Below are positions 1 through 8,534 of a stretch of DNA of 64,000 nt, one piece after another. The notes under the pieces were generated by a model. That model had not been told where the DNA came from and searched no databases. It was given only the letters and a program-made list of their open reading frames with translations. Source of the DNA: Sva-07 sp963715285 (GTDB lineage Bacteria > Actinomycetota > Acidimicrobiia > Acidimicrobiales > Ilumatobacteraceae); contig CAVQRU010000009.1 of the NCBI GenBank assembly GCA_963715285.1, positions 62,001 to 126,000 of the forward strand, in the 5' to 3' direction. A program made the position numbers and the translations under genes. Every line of letters begins with the position of its first letter. Within the stretch, counting starts at the first letter, position 1.

Positions 1-2
1 GC

Positions 3-351
3 GTCAGCGACATCTTCCTCGGATGGACGTTCGAGCAGTGGGCTCGACGGTGTGAAGCGGGACTACTACTTCCGTCAGCTCCGTGACTGGAAGGGATCGG
101 CCGACGTCGAGACGATGGATCCGTCTGCGTCTGGCGATGTACGGCCAGCTCTGCGCACGAGCGCTCGCTCGTGCGCATGCACGTTCGGGTGACCGCATCG
201 CCATCTCCGCCTACCTCGGCAACAGCGACACGTTCGACAAGGCGATCGCCGACTTCTCGGAGCTGTACGCCGAGCAGAACGATGCCGACTCACCGCGCGC
301 TGCTCGCGGCCGAGTCCGACCGGCCGGATCACGGTGCAGCGGGGCCTCTGA
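3..351 (+). pseudogene. DUF2252 family protein, 3' remnant with several frameshifts
   Basis: The C-terminal part of a DUF2252 protein can be read only by changing frame four times. SDIFLGWT is in the frame starting at base 3. GVKRDYYFRQLRDWKGSADV is in the frame of base 46. RLAMYGQLCARALARAHARS is in the frame of base 83. HRALLAA is in the frame of base 291, and RITVQRGL followed by TGA (349-351) is in the frame of base 325. Each change equals one extra base. The pieces keep the family's usual order and end properly, so the gene was intact recently or the sequence is wrong here. The 5' part lies outside the window. DUF2252 proteins are kinase-like proteins of unknown role. The gene converges on the SulP gene 10 bp further on. 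Confidence 0.72.
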
Positions 352-361
352 ACCCCGTCGT

Positions 362-760
362 TCAGGCGTTGGTGCGGGACCGGAACGCCTCCTCGGCCTC
401 ACCGACGGTCGGGAAGATGTGCTCCGAGCCGATCAGGTCGGTGAGTTCGTACCGGTCGAGATCCTCCTGAACCTCGGGCATGACCTCGGCGAACACGAGC
501 GTGACGCCGTTCGCGGCGAGGTTCGCGACGATCGAGCGGAGCGATTCCGCGCCGGACATGTCGATGTCGGGGATCGCGGCCGCATAGACGCACACCCACT
601 CGGGCGGCTGGTCCGACGTGCCGAAGGCGAGCAGCTCCTCGGTGAAGTGTTCGGCGTTGGCGTAGTAGAGCGGCGCTGAGAACCGGTACACGACCAGAGC
701 CCGGTTCACTCCGTGCGTCGGGGCTGACCCGGCCCGCCTTCCAGTAGCCGACATCGTCAC
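362..760 (-). CDS. STAS domain, C-terminal part of the SulP transporter, out of frame
   Basis: The protein contains a STAS domain of the kind found at the cytoplasmic C-terminus of SulP anion transporters (LVVYRFSAPLYYANAEHF, then DIDMSGAESLRSIV). The permease reading frame stops at 757, just where the STAS linker should follow. An intermediate stretch in a third frame (VMSSTTGDDVGYWKAG, about 770-705) joins the two parts. Restoring continuity needs two single-base corrections, at about 770 and about 705. I read this as one gene, 362-2091, broken by two +1 events. A separately translated STAS protein is possible, but no ribosome binding site was seen at its ATG. STAS domains usually control transport and membrane insertion of the permease. 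Confidence 0.7.
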   Translation of the reverse strand: MTMSATGRRAGSAPTHGVNRALVVYRFSAPLYYANAEHFTEELLAFGTSDQPPEWVCVYAAAIPDIDMSGAESLRSIVANLAANGVTLVFAEVMPEVQEDLDRYELTDLIGSEHIFPTVGEAEEAFRSRTNA

Positions 761-2091
761 CGGTCGTCGAGGACATCACGGCGGTCGGGCGGCCGGTACG
801 AGCGGCGGAGGTGATCGATGATCGACAGCACGATCGCGATGATGATCCCCTGCAGCACGCCGACGACGACGACGGTGGCGGCCGTGATCGCCGCGACGAC
901 GAACTCGTCGCGACGGAACTTCCAGATGCGCTTCATGCCGGCGAGGTCGACCAGCTCGATGCCGATCAGGAACACGACCGTGGAGAGCACGGCGTTCGGC
1001 ATGTACTGGAGTGGCTTGGTGAGCCAGAGCAGGACGATCGCCACGAGGGCGACGGTCGTGATCGAGGCGAGCTGACTCTTCCCGCCGGCCCCATCGACCA
1101 TCTGCGTCTTGGTCGGGCTGCCGTTGACCACGAACGTGCCGGTGAAGGCGGCGCCGACGTTCGCGGCACCGAGGCCGACCAGGTCGACATTCTCGTCGAA
1201 CTTGTCGCTGTACTTGGCGGCGTAGGCCCTCGACGTCGCGGCGCTCTGCGCGAGGATCAGCACGAAGATCGAGATCGCCGTCCCCAGCAGTGTCGGCACG
1301 TCACCCCATGGCACCGAGGGGAAGCTGATGCTCGGGAGGCCGCTCGGGACCGGCCCCAGCGTCGCCACTCCGTCGCCGGCCAGATCCCACTGCCAACTGA
1401 CGAGCATCGATCCGATCACGGCGATCAGGGCCCCGGGGATCTTGGGGGAGATCGCCTTGCTGCCGAAGATGATCACGACCACGCCGACGGAGACGGCCAC
1501 GGTCGTCCAGTTGACGTCGGCGATGTTCTCGAGGGTGCTCCAGAGCTTGGCGATCGTGTTGTCGAACGTCTTGCCGTCGATCGTGACGCCACTGCCCGTG
1601 GGGATGCCGAGCATGCCGCCCACCTGACCGCACGCGACCTGGATGCCGACACCGGTCAGGAAGCCGATCAGCACCGTTCGTGACATGAAGTCGGCCAGGA
1701 AGCCGAGGCCGATCAGACGGGCGATGATCAGCAGCGCTGCGGCCATCAGCGCCACCATCCCGGCGAGTGCGACGTACTGATCCGACTGCGCCGTGGCGAG
1801 CCCGGCCAGACCGGCGGCCAGGATGGCGGCCGTCGCCGAGTCGGCCCCGACCACGAGGTGCCGGGAGGAGCCGAGGAGTGCGAACAGCAGCAGCGGGATC
1901 AGGATCGTGTAGAGCCCGGTGATCACCGGCATGCCCGCGATCGAGGTGTAGCCCATGACCTCGGGGATCGCGAGCGCGGCGAGCGTCACACCGGCGATGA
2001 TGTCGGTCGGAACGCCGCTGCGGTTCCAAGGAAGCAGTCCCTGCATCACCGGGAATCGGTGCGCGGATTTGGTGGTGGGTGTCTGGTCCAT
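757..2091 (-). CDS. SulP family anion permease (sulfate/bicarbonate type), membrane part
   Basis: This 444-residue polytopic membrane protein has the SulP signature near its N-terminus (GLLPWNRSGVPTDIIAG, AIPEVMGYTSIAGMPVITGL, LLGSSRHLVVGAD) and about ten to twelve hydrophobic segments. SulP proteins carry sulfate, bicarbonate or other anions across the inner membrane; the substrate cannot be told from sequence. The start at 2091 is preferred over the ATG at 2121 because GAGAGGA lies 4-5 bases upstream of it. The protein ends early at RDVLDDR and its STAS tail is in another frame (362-760). Function therefore depends on whether the shifts are real. It is divergent from the SpoIIAA-like gene at 2221. 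Confidence 0.85.
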   Translation of the reverse strand: MDQTPTTKSAHRFPVMQGLLPWNRSGVPTDIIAGVTLAALAIPEVMGYTSIAGMPVITGLYTILIPLLLFALLGSSRHLVVGADSATAAILAAGLAGLATAQSDQYVALAGMVALMAAALLIIARLIGLGFLADFMSRTVLIGFLTGVGIQVACGQVGGMLGIPTGSGVTIDGKTFDNTIAKLWSTLENIADVNWTTVAVSVGVVVIIFGSKAISPKIPGALIAVIGSMLVSWQWDLAGDGVATLGPVPSGLPSISFPSVPWGDVPTLLGTAISIFVLILAQSAATSRAYAAKYSDKFDENVDLVGLGAANVGAAFTGTFVVNGSPTKTQMVDGAGGKSQLASITTVALVAIVLLWLTKPLQYMPNAVLSTVVFLIGIELVDLAGMKRIWKFRRDEFVVAAITAATVVVVGVLQGIIIAIVLSIIDHLRRSYRPPDRRDVLDDR

Positions 2092-2220
2092 CGGTCCTCT
2101 CAGTGGTGAGAACGTGAACATACGCCAATCCCGCGCGTGGATTCGTCAGCCAGATGGGGTGAACGCCGTGCGGTGGGGGCGTGCAGGTCTCCGATGGTAC
2201 GTTGCGTCCAGGAGGCGCTC

Positions 2221-2586
2221 ATGACGATGGAATTGATCGACGACCTCCCCGACCACGTGGTCGGGGTCCGTGCCATCGGCGAGGTCGAGGACGACGACTA
2301 CGACGACGTGCTCGAACCGGCGATCGAGGACCGGCTGTCCCGACACGACAAGATCCGCTTGCTCTACGTCCTCGGCCGAGAGTTCACCGGGTACGACGCC
2401 GAAGCGATGTGGGACGACACCAAGCTGGGAGTGAAGACGTTCAACTCCTACGAGCGCATGGGCGTCGTCACCGACGCAACCTGGGTGCGCCGCTCGGTGA
2501 AGGCGTTCGGGTGGCTCATCCCCGGTGAGGTACGCGTGTTCCACCTCGACGAGTTGGACGCAGCACGAACCTGGATCACGGCCTGA
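2221..2586 (+). CDS. SpoIIAA-like (STAS-related) protein
   Basis: This 121-residue soluble protein matches the SpoIIAA-like family: an initial strand after MELIDDLPDHVVGVRAIGEV, an acidic DDDYDDVLEPAIED helix, IRLLYVLGREFTGYDAEAMW, and a C-terminal VRVFHLDELDAARTWI. These proteins have a STAS-like fold and are often found near stress genes; no activity has been established for most. AGGAGG at 2210-2216 fixes the ATG at 2221 and rules out an in-frame upstream start at 2137. The gene is divergent from the SulP gene and followed after 45 bp by a DUF1622 gene on the same strand. Confidence 0.8.
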   Translation: MTMELIDDLPDHVVGVRAIGEVEDDDYDDVLEPAIEDRLSRHDKIRLLYVLGREFTGYDAEAMWDDTKLGVKTFNSYERMGVVTDATWVRRSVKAFGWLIPGEVRVFHLDELDAARTWITA

Positions 2587-2631
2587 GGCCCCGACGTTGG
2601 ACACAGGTGCCGCCATGGATCGGGTCGTGCG

Positions 2632-3015
2632 ATGACGTTCGAGGGGACGATGGAGAACATCGTCCTGGTCTTCGAAGCCGTGGGCGTGGCGATCATCGCC
2701 ATCGGCGGCGTGGTCGCCCTCGTTCGCGGGGTGCGGGACTTCGGCCACTTCGACCGCTTCTTCGTCGACGTCCGCCGCGGCTTCGGGCGTCCGCTGATCC
2801 TCGGCCTCGAAGTGCTCGTCGCCGCCGACATCATCAAGACGATCACGGTCGACCCGAGCATCGAGAGCGTCACGGTGCTCGGCATCCTGGTGGCGGTCCG
2901 GATCGCGCTCAGCATCTCACTCGACATCGAGGTCGACGGCGTGGTCCCGTGGCACCGCCTCCGCAGCGAGGCCATGGTGCGCGAGCGCGGCGGCGAATCG
3001 GCCGGGGAGCCCTGA
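2632..3015 (+). CDS. DUF1622 family membrane protein
   Basis: This 127-residue protein has three hydrophobic segments (about residues 7-30, 52-75 and 80-98). It also carries the DUF1622 pattern LILGLEVLVAADIIKTI, where the negatively charged residues sit at the edge of a membrane helix. The tail is charged and cytoplasmic by the positive-inside rule. The family is widespread and uncharacterised. It lies 45 bp downstream of the SpoIIAA-like gene and may be cotranscribed. The gene converges on the lipoprotein hydrolase gene at 3043. Confidence 0.85.
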   Translation: MTFEGTMENIVLVFEAVGVAIIAIGGVVALVRGVRDFGHFDRFFVDVRRGFGRPLILGLEVLVAADIIKTITVDPSIESVTVLGILVAVRIALSISLDIEVDGVVPWHRLRSEAMVRERGGESAGEP

Positions 3016-3042
3016 CGGGGAGCCGACGCCCTCGGTCGTCGG

Positions 3043-4170
3043 CTACTTGCTCGAGATCGTGACGCCGGTCGTCACGACCGATTCGTCGAGGCCGATCGGC
3101 TCGGCGTCGATGCCGAACACCCACCGGTAGAAGCCGGTCGCGCCCTGGTTGATCCCGGGCCACACGTCCTGGACCGGTCGGTTCGGCTCGTCGCAGCCAT
3201 CGGTTGCCAGGCGACGGATGCTCTCGTCGAGGAAGGCACCCAGACCGGCGGCCTCGCCCAGATCGATCAGGTTGGCATCGCCACCCCCGATGGCACAGAG
3301 ATCGGAGAACGCGAGGTGACCGGCGCCGTCGAAGTTCCAGAACCACGACGGCGGCGGTGCGGCGTCGAAGGCCGCCTGCGTGAGCTCGACCGGGTCGGCG
3401 ATCGTGTCGAGGGCTCCTGCCATGAACATCGACGGAACGTCTGGCGCGGCGTCGCCGAGGCCCGAGGCGTAGGACACGTAGCCGAGGATCCCGGGGTCGG
3501 ACGCCATTTCGACGATCGTGCCGCCACCCGCGGAGTGGCCGCCGAGCGCGACCCGTTCGTTGTCGAGCGCTCCGCCGAGCAGCGCATCGGCGTCCAGAGT
3601 GGTCAGGTAGGTGCGCATCGACCGCACCTGGTCAACGGCAGGCGGTTGTCCCTCCGCGGTTCCGCCGAACTGGTTGAGCAGGTCGCGCGACGGGTGATCG
3701 GTGGAGGCGGTGACGATGCCCCAGGAGGCGAGGTGCTGCGCGAGTTCGCTCGACTGCAGACGGAACGCCGCTGCTCCGTGGCTGAACAGCACGACCGGGA
3801 AGGGGCCGTCCGCTGCGGCGGGCGCGTCTCGGGTTGCCTCGATCACGAAGGAGTCGTCGGTGTCGCCGGAGATCAACGACGCGATGGTCTCCGGGAGGAA
3901 GTCGCGAACGTTGTAGGCGTCGGCCCCTCCGCGGGCCGACTCGTCGGCCGGATACCAGATCTCGACGAGGCCGCCCTCGGGAAGTGTGCGGGTGGTGACG
4001 CCCACGGCGTAGGGCCCCTCGGCGGCGAGTTCGGCGGCCGTCACGTCGGGCGTTCGGGGTTCGGTCGTCTCGGTGGTGACGGCGGGTGTCTCGCTGGTCG
4101 AGTCGGAGTCCGACCCGCATGCCGCAACGATCAAGCTGACAGCGAGGAGGAGGGGGGTGAGTCGACGCAT
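3043..4170 (-). CDS. Lipoprotein with alpha/beta-hydrolase domain
   Basis: This 375-residue protein starts with a lipoprotein signal peptide (MRRLTPLLLAVSLIVAAC, lipobox VAAC), so it should be lipid-anchored outside the cytoplasmic membrane. After a Thr/Glu-rich spacer comes an alpha/beta-hydrolase of the dienelactone-hydrolase or PAF-acetylhydrolase type. The oxyanion region is VVLFSHGAAAFR, the nucleophile elbow is GGHSAGG, and DGAGHLAFSD supplies the likely catalytic His. The start at 4170 is chosen because it gives a clean signal peptide. The in-frame extension to 4323 would bury it. Substrate unknown; an extracellular esterase or lipase is likely. Confidence 0.82.
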   Translation of the reverse strand: MRRLTPLLLAVSLIVAACGSDSDSTSETPAVTTETTEPRTPDVTAAELAAEGPYAVGVTTRTLPEGGLVEIWYPADESARGGADAYNVRDFLPETIASLISGDTDDSFVIEATRDAPAAADGPFPVVLFSHGAAAFRLQSSELAQHLASWGIVTASTDHPSRDLLNQFGGTAEGQPPAVDQVRSMRTYLTTLDADALLGGALDNERVALGGHSAGGGTIVEMASDPGILGYVSYASGLGDAAPDVPSMFMAGALDTIADPVELTQAAFDAAPPPSWFWNFDGAGHLAFSDLCAIGGGDANLIDLGEAAGLGAFLDESIRRLATDGCDEPNRPVQDVWPGINQGATGFYRWVFGIDAEPIGLDESVVTTGVTISSK

Positions 4171-4213
4171 CGGCGGGATCGTACGAGGCACGAACCCGCC
4201 GATGCGAGACGAC

Positions 4214-5386
4214 TCAGTAGATCTCGATGAGACCGGCGGCGCCCTGTCCGCCGCCGATGCACATCGTGACGACGCCCCACTTCGCGCCCCGACGCTTGCC
4301 CTCGAGCAGGATGTGTCCGGCACAGCGGGTACCGGTCATCCCGAACGGGTGGCCGATCGCGATCGAGCCGCCGTTGACGTTGTACTTCTCGGGGTCGATG
4401 CCGAGCGTGTCACGCGAGTAGAGGCACTGGCTGGCGAACGCCTCGTTCAGCTCCCACAGGTCGATGTCGTCGACGGTGAGACCGTGGCGCTTCAGCAGCT
4501 TCGGCACGGCGTAGATCGGACCGATGCCCATCTCGTCGGGTTCGCAGCCTGCGACCGCCCAGCCCTTGAAGGCACCGAGCGGCTCGATGTCGCGGCGCGA
4601 CGCCTCCTCGTCGGACATCAGCACCACGGCGGCGGCGCCGTCGGACAACTGGCTGGCGTTGCCCGCCGTGACGAAGTTGCCCTCGCCGCGCACCGGCTGG
4701 AGTTGCGCGAGGCCTTCCAGGGTGGTCGAGGGCCGGTTGCACTCGTCGCCGGTGACCGTGTACTCGACCATCGACTCCTCCTTGGTCTCACGGTCGACGA
4801 GCTTCATCGTGGTCGCCATCGGCACGATCTCGTCCTCGAAGAGCCCGTTCTCCTGGGCGGCGGCCATCCGCATCTGCGACGTGTAGGAGTACTCGTCCTG
4901 GTATTCGCGTGACACGTTGTAGCGCTGCGCGACGATGTCGGCGGTCTCGATCATCGCCATGTAGATCGCCGGGTACATGTCGGTGAGCTTGGGGTCCATG
5001 TTGACCGAGCCACCCATGCCGGGGCTCGGGATCGAGATCGACTCGACGCCACCTGCGACCACGCAGTCGGCACCGTCGACCTTGATGTAGTTGGCCGCCA
5101 CGGCGATCGAGTTGAGGCCGGACGAGCAGTGGCGTTGGATCGTGTTGCCGCCGGTGGTCACCGGCAGGCCGGCCAGCAGGCCGGCGAGGCGCCCCAGGTT
5201 CCCGGCGCCGTGGGCGCCGTTGCCCAACGCGACGTCTTCGACCGCCTCGGGCTCGACACCGGCCCGTTCGACGGCGTTGCTGATCGCGTGGGCCGCCATC
5301 GACATGGCGGGCGTGACGTTGAAGCCGCCACGCCCCGCCTTGGCGAGGCCGGTGCGGGCGTAGGACACGAATACTGCTTCGCGCAT
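4214..5386 (-). CDS. Acetyl-CoA acetyltransferase / 3-ketoacyl-CoA thiolase
   Basis: This 390-residue thiolase has all catalytic elements: nucleophilic Cys87 in QRHCSSGLNS, His at about 346 in AIGHPFGMTG, and Cys at about 376 in CIGGGQGAAG. It either condenses two acyl-CoA units or cleaves 3-ketoacyl-CoA in beta-oxidation. Sequence alone does not separate the two. AGAAGGAG lies just upstream of the ATG. It stands alone rather than next to a hydratase/dehydrogenase partner, so its pathway is open. Confidence 0.92.
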   Translation of the reverse strand: MREAVFVSYARTGLAKAGRGGFNVTPAMSMAAHAISNAVERAGVEPEAVEDVALGNGAHGAGNLGRLAGLLAGLPVTTGGNTIQRHCSSGLNSIAVAANYIKVDGADCVVAGGVESISIPSPGMGGSVNMDPKLTDMYPAIYMAMIETADIVAQRYNVSREYQDEYSYTSQMRMAAAQENGLFEDEIVPMATTMKLVDRETKEESMVEYTVTGDECNRPSTTLEGLAQLQPVRGEGNFVTAGNASQLSDGAAAVVLMSDEEASRRDIEPLGAFKGWAVAGCEPDEMGIGPIYAVPKLLKRHGLTVDDIDLWELNEAFASQCLYSRDTLGIDPEKYNVNGGSIAIGHPFGMTGTRCAGHILLEGKRRGAKWGVVTMCIGGGQGAAGLIEIY

Positions 5387-5497
5387 GGTGCGCTCCTTCT
5401 GGGACTGGATCGAATGACCGGGCGTCGGCGACGCTAGCCCCCGGACCCGCCGACGGCCGAGGCCGACCCGAGCGCTCGATCCCGTCGGACGGATCGA

Positions 5498-6058
5498 TCA
5501 GAGCGTGCGGCCGCTGAACGCCACGAGTCGCTCGAGCGGGCTGGCGCCATCCGGGGCGACGGTCGCCACGGCGAAGGTGTCGCCGTCGCGCATCTCGGCG
5601 CCGATCGCCTCCCGGGCGAACCCCTCGACGGCGACGACGACGTCGTCCGGTGGGTCGTAGGCGAGCCCGGTGGCCGACGCGATGTCCCAGCCGTGGATCA
5701 GCCCGTCGAACGCGACGAATCGTGCGAACACCGATCCGGGCACCTGTCCGAACGGTGCGTCGATCGTGCGCTCCATCGCTCCCGGAGTGGCGGCGGCATC
5801 GCGCAGACCGTCCATCGCCCGGCGGAAGTCGTCCACAGGCACGCCCCCAGCGCCGGTCGTGGTGGGGGACGATTCGGAGGGTGCCTCTCCGCGAAAGGCG
5901 GGGGCGAATGCTCCGGCACCGTTCATCATGTGGTCCAGCACCCCGCCGACGGTGAAGTCGGCGCACGCCGTTCGGTTCGAGAGCTGCGCTGCGTCGAGCC
6001 GCTCGACGAGATCGGTGAGCATCGGAACGATGACGGCGAGTTGATCGTTGGGTTCCAT
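5498..6058 (-). CDS. TIGR03086-type protein, mycothiol maleylpyruvate isomerase (DinB/MDMPI) fold
   Basis: This 186-residue protein has the helical DinB/MDMPI fold. The metal-site motifs are VGGVLDHMMNG near residue 44 and FDGLIHGWDIASATG in the C-terminal half; the His residues are the usual divalent-metal ligands. The family includes mycothiol-dependent isomerases of actinobacteria, but most members are uncharacterised. GAGAGG precedes the ATG at 6058. It is 112 bp from the start of the thiolase gene on the same strand, so shared transcription is doubtful. Confidence 0.83.
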   Translation of the reverse strand: MEPNDQLAVIVPMLTDLVERLDAAQLSNRTACADFTVGGVLDHMMNGAGAFAPAFRGEAPSESSPTTTGAGGVPVDDFRRAMDGLRDAAATPGAMERTIDAPFGQVPGSVFARFVAFDGLIHGWDIASATGLAYDPPDDVVVAVEGFAREAIGAEMRDGDTFAVATVAPDGASPLERLVAFSGRTL

Positions 6059-6272
6059 GGTGGAGGCCTCTCTTCGGGCCGGCGGAAGTGCCGACAACCG
6101 TGAGGCGTGACAAGCGATGTCGCGGTCGGGACAAACGCCGGAAGGTGCCGCGGCGCACGTCGGCCGCACCCGGACCCTCGGAACGATCGCGTCTCCACGC
6201 TTCGTCGATGGGAGTGAGTGCCACCGACCTCGCGTTAGCCTGCGCCCCCTCCCGAGACAAAGGATCACGAAC

Positions 6273-6599
6273 ATGGCTCCTCAGGCCAAACTCACACCGC
6301 TCCAGGAAACCGAAGCCCGCCGACTCGCCGAGCAGGAAGCTCGTGCGAACAAGGTCGCCAAGACCTACTCCGACGAAGAGAAGGCCACACGCAAGGAGCG
6401 TGTCGCGAAGGCCAAGGACGCGATGAGCCGATCGGTCGGTCTCAAGGGGGCGCACGTCGCGCCGGCCCGTGCAGCGATCAAGAAGTACCTGCAGAACCTG
6501 AACGACCCGAAGCAGCCCGACGACGCCGCGTTCGAAGCGCTGATCGAAGCGCCGTTCAAGGCGCCGCCGAAGAAGAAGACGAACGACCGCCGGTTCTGA
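6273..6599 (+). CDS. Small basic hypothetical protein
   Basis: This 108-residue protein is rich in Lys, Ala and Glu: a helical N-terminal half (LTPLQETEARRLAEQEARAN, KVAKTYSDEEKATRKERVAK) and a tail ending PFKAPPKKKTNDRRF. It has no signal peptide or membrane segment. The ATG at 6273 is preceded by AAAGGA. I do not recognise a family. Charge and helicity would suit a nucleic-acid-associated protein, but that is only a guess. The stop codon abuts the stop of the next, opposite gene with no spacer. Confidence 0.7.
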   Translation: MAPQAKLTPLQETEARRLAEQEARANKVAKTYSDEEKATRKERVAKAKDAMSRSVGLKGAHVAPARAAIKKYLQNLNDPKQPDDAAFEALIEAPFKAPPKKKTNDRRF

Positions 6600-7055
6600 T
6601 CAGGTCGGCTGCCCAGCAGGCAACACGGCGTCGACGAGGGCGACCTCGAGACGGGTCAGCTCACCCGTGATCCGTGATCGAGCGCGTCTGCGTTCGTTGA
6701 GCGGCATCGTCGCCGAGATCGCTGCGGCACGCTGGAGCTCGTCGACTGCGCGGTGGATCGCCGAACCGGTCGGGTCGTCGCGGTCGGGAAAGACGAGATC
6801 GGCGTTGTGCTGCACCGCCGAGAGTCGCCGCTCGATGCCCTTTTGACCGAACCGCTGCGTCGGGTCGAGGCGGCCGAGGCCGCTCTGCCCACGGTTGTCG
6901 CCGGTCGATCGTCGGGCTGTCGCCCACGATCGGGCTGCGGCCGGCGCCTTCGCCAGCTGCGCCCGCACCCGCTCGTCCTGGAGCGCGGCGATGGCGAGCA
7001 TCACAGCGCCCCGGACGAGCTTGCTGCTCGACATAGGGGAACGTTGGAGCGCCAT
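6600..7055 (-). CDS. Hypothetical protein
   Basis: This 151-residue protein has no recognised domain. The N-terminal part (LVRGAVMLAIAALQDERVRA) is a mildly hydrophobic helix, the middle is Arg/Gly-rich, and the C-terminal half is predicted helical (IHRAVDELQRAAAI, LTRLEVALVDAVL). It could be peripherally membrane-attached. A start at 7034 (MSSSK) is the alternative. Codon use is like the neighbours. It converges exactly on the 6273-6599 gene; the two stop codons are adjacent. Confidence 0.6.
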   Translation of the reverse strand: MALQRSPMSSSKLVRGAVMLAIAALQDERVRAQLAKAPAAARSWATARRSTGDNRGQSGLGRLDPTQRFGQKGIERRLSAVQHNADLVFPDRDDPTGSAIHRAVDELQRAAAISATMPLNERRRARSRITGELTRLEVALVDAVLPAGQPT

Positions 7056-7091
7056 CCGTCCCGATCCTAGGGGTGTCCCCCGGGATCGGGG

Positions 7092-8324
7092 TCAGCCGGC
7101 CCCGCCGGACTCGACCTCGACGAGTTCGACGTCGATGCGTTCGTCGACGACCTGGGCCTGATCGGCGAGACACAACCCGCGGAGACCCTCGATGCAGGCG
7201 GCGAGGATGCCGGCGAACACGAGGATGCCGAACCAGTTCGTCAGGGCGGGCAGCGGTGCCCAGAACACGATGATCAGGAAGATCGCAGCACCGACTCCCC
7301 AACGCACGCCCGGGCCGCCGACGAACGCTGGTGCGATGAACCGTCGGATCGACCTCGCGATCGCTGTCGGGCCGGCGATCACCGCCCCCACGATGATGAT
7401 CAGGCCGATCCACGTGATGTTCCAGCCGATGTCGCGGAGGAGCTGCGATCCGATCTTCCACACCGCCTCCGCAGCGGGGCGATTGCTCTCCTTCTGCACT
7501 GCGCTGTCGAGCAGGGCGCCGCCGCCGAATCGGAGCCCGGCGAGGATGAGCAGCCCGACGATCAGGATCGACAGCCCCGCCGCTCGTGTGGCGACCCGGC
7601 GCCAACCGTCGGCGAGGAAGATGGCCCCGGCGTAGATGCCGATCACGACGAAGAACAGCAGCCACGATGCCCACTGGACGACGGTGACAGCGGTCTGGAG
7701 TTTCTCGAGTTCCGAAGACTGGATGATGGTGATCTGGCCGGCATCGGCCGGAATCCGGTCGACGACGGCGCCAGGCAGCCCGAGGTCGGCGGCCAACTGC
7801 ACGACCACTTCACGCACGTCGAGTGTGACGTTCCCGCCGGAGGTCGAGAGTGCCTCGACCCTCGTGTCGTCCTCGAGGATGTTGACGATCGTCTGGTGGG
7901 TGATGCGGTTGGCGTCGGACCAGATGGCGGCGACCTGGTCGGTGGCGAGGAGTCGGTCGACGGCATCGGTCGCCGGGTTGCGCAACGCCGAGGCGAGCGC
8001 GCCCGAGAGGCCGCTGAGGTCTCCCGGCAGGAGCCCGCTGAGCTGGGCGGCGACGTCGACGTTGGTGTAGAGCTGGTCGACGACGTAGACCGAGATCGCC
8101 TCCCGAACGGTGGGTTCGGCGAGCAGCTGGTCGGACGCATCGACCCAGTTGTCGGTGTTGAGTGCGGCGCGGTCGACCCACACGTTCGCGGCCGTGACCA
8201 GCATGATCACCGCTGCCAGCACGATCAGCAGGTGGACCGCGAGCGAGTGCGGCTTGGCCGGTTCGGCCGTCTCGGTCGTCCGGCTGACCGTGATGTCGAC
8301 TTCTTCCACGAGTTCGCTGTCCAT
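7092..8324 (-). CDS. Multi-spanning membrane protein with large extracytoplasmic domain
   Basis: This 410-residue protein has one N-terminal membrane helix (about residues 29-50, VHLLIVLAAVIMLVTAANVW). About 170 residues of helical, extracytoplasmic sequence follow, then five further membrane helices and an acidic C-terminus. This layout recurs in actinobacterial integral membrane proteins of unknown function; the loop NWVDASDQLLAEPTVREAIS is typical of them. The ATG at 8324 gives a compact cytoplasmic N-terminus. It is divergent from the DUF6325 gene at 8535, with an imperfect palindrome between them. Confidence 0.78.
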   Translation of the reverse strand: MDSELVEEVDITVSRTTETAEPAKPHSLAVHLLIVLAAVIMLVTAANVWVDRAALNTDNWVDASDQLLAEPTVREAISVYVVDQLYTNVDVAAQLSGLLPGDLSGLSGALASALRNPATDAVDRLLATDQVAAIWSDANRITHQTIVNILEDDTRVEALSTSGGNVTLDVREVVVQLAADLGLPGAVVDRIPADAGQITIIQSSELEKLQTAVTVVQWASWLLFFVVIGIYAGAIFLADGWRRVATRAAGLSILIVGLLILAGLRFGGGALLDSAVQKESNRPAAEAVWKIGSQLLRDIGWNITWIGLIIIVGAVIAGPTAIARSIRRFIAPAFVGGPGVRWGVGAAIFLIIVFWAPLPALTNWFGILVFAGILAACIEGLRGLCLADQAQVVDERIDVELVEVESGGAG

Positions 8325-8409
8325 GGCGGGTCCCTTCGTCCGGCCCGCGCCGTACGGCGGAGGCGTCCCCATCATGGTCCCTCGGACGTCGTCGGTTCGA
8401 CATCGTCCA

Positions 8410-8441
8410 ATTCGGGTGAGCCCGACAACTTCACCCCGAAT
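8410..8441. promoter_or_regulatory. Imperfect inverted repeat in a divergent promoter region
   Basis: ATTCGGGTGA (8410-8419) and TTCACCCCGAAT (8430-8441) form an imperfect inverted repeat around a 10-base centre. It lies 86 bp upstream of the membrane-protein start and 94 bp upstream of the DUF6325 start. It is a candidate operator for one or both genes; no binding protein can be assigned. Confidence 0.3.
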
Positions 8442-8534
8442 GGATGACGCTGTCGGGTGCGGTCGCTGCGACCATCGAAGCGGAGTAACAGCTCAGACGA
8501 CAACGGCGACTGCGTTCGCCAGAAGGAGCACCTC

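Noticed and set aside
4788..6455. Minus-strand frame of about 555 codons covering the thiolase and MDMPI genes
   Set aside because: It crosses two genes with well-supported frames and is Arg-rich throughout, typical of an out-of-frame reading in GC-rich DNA.
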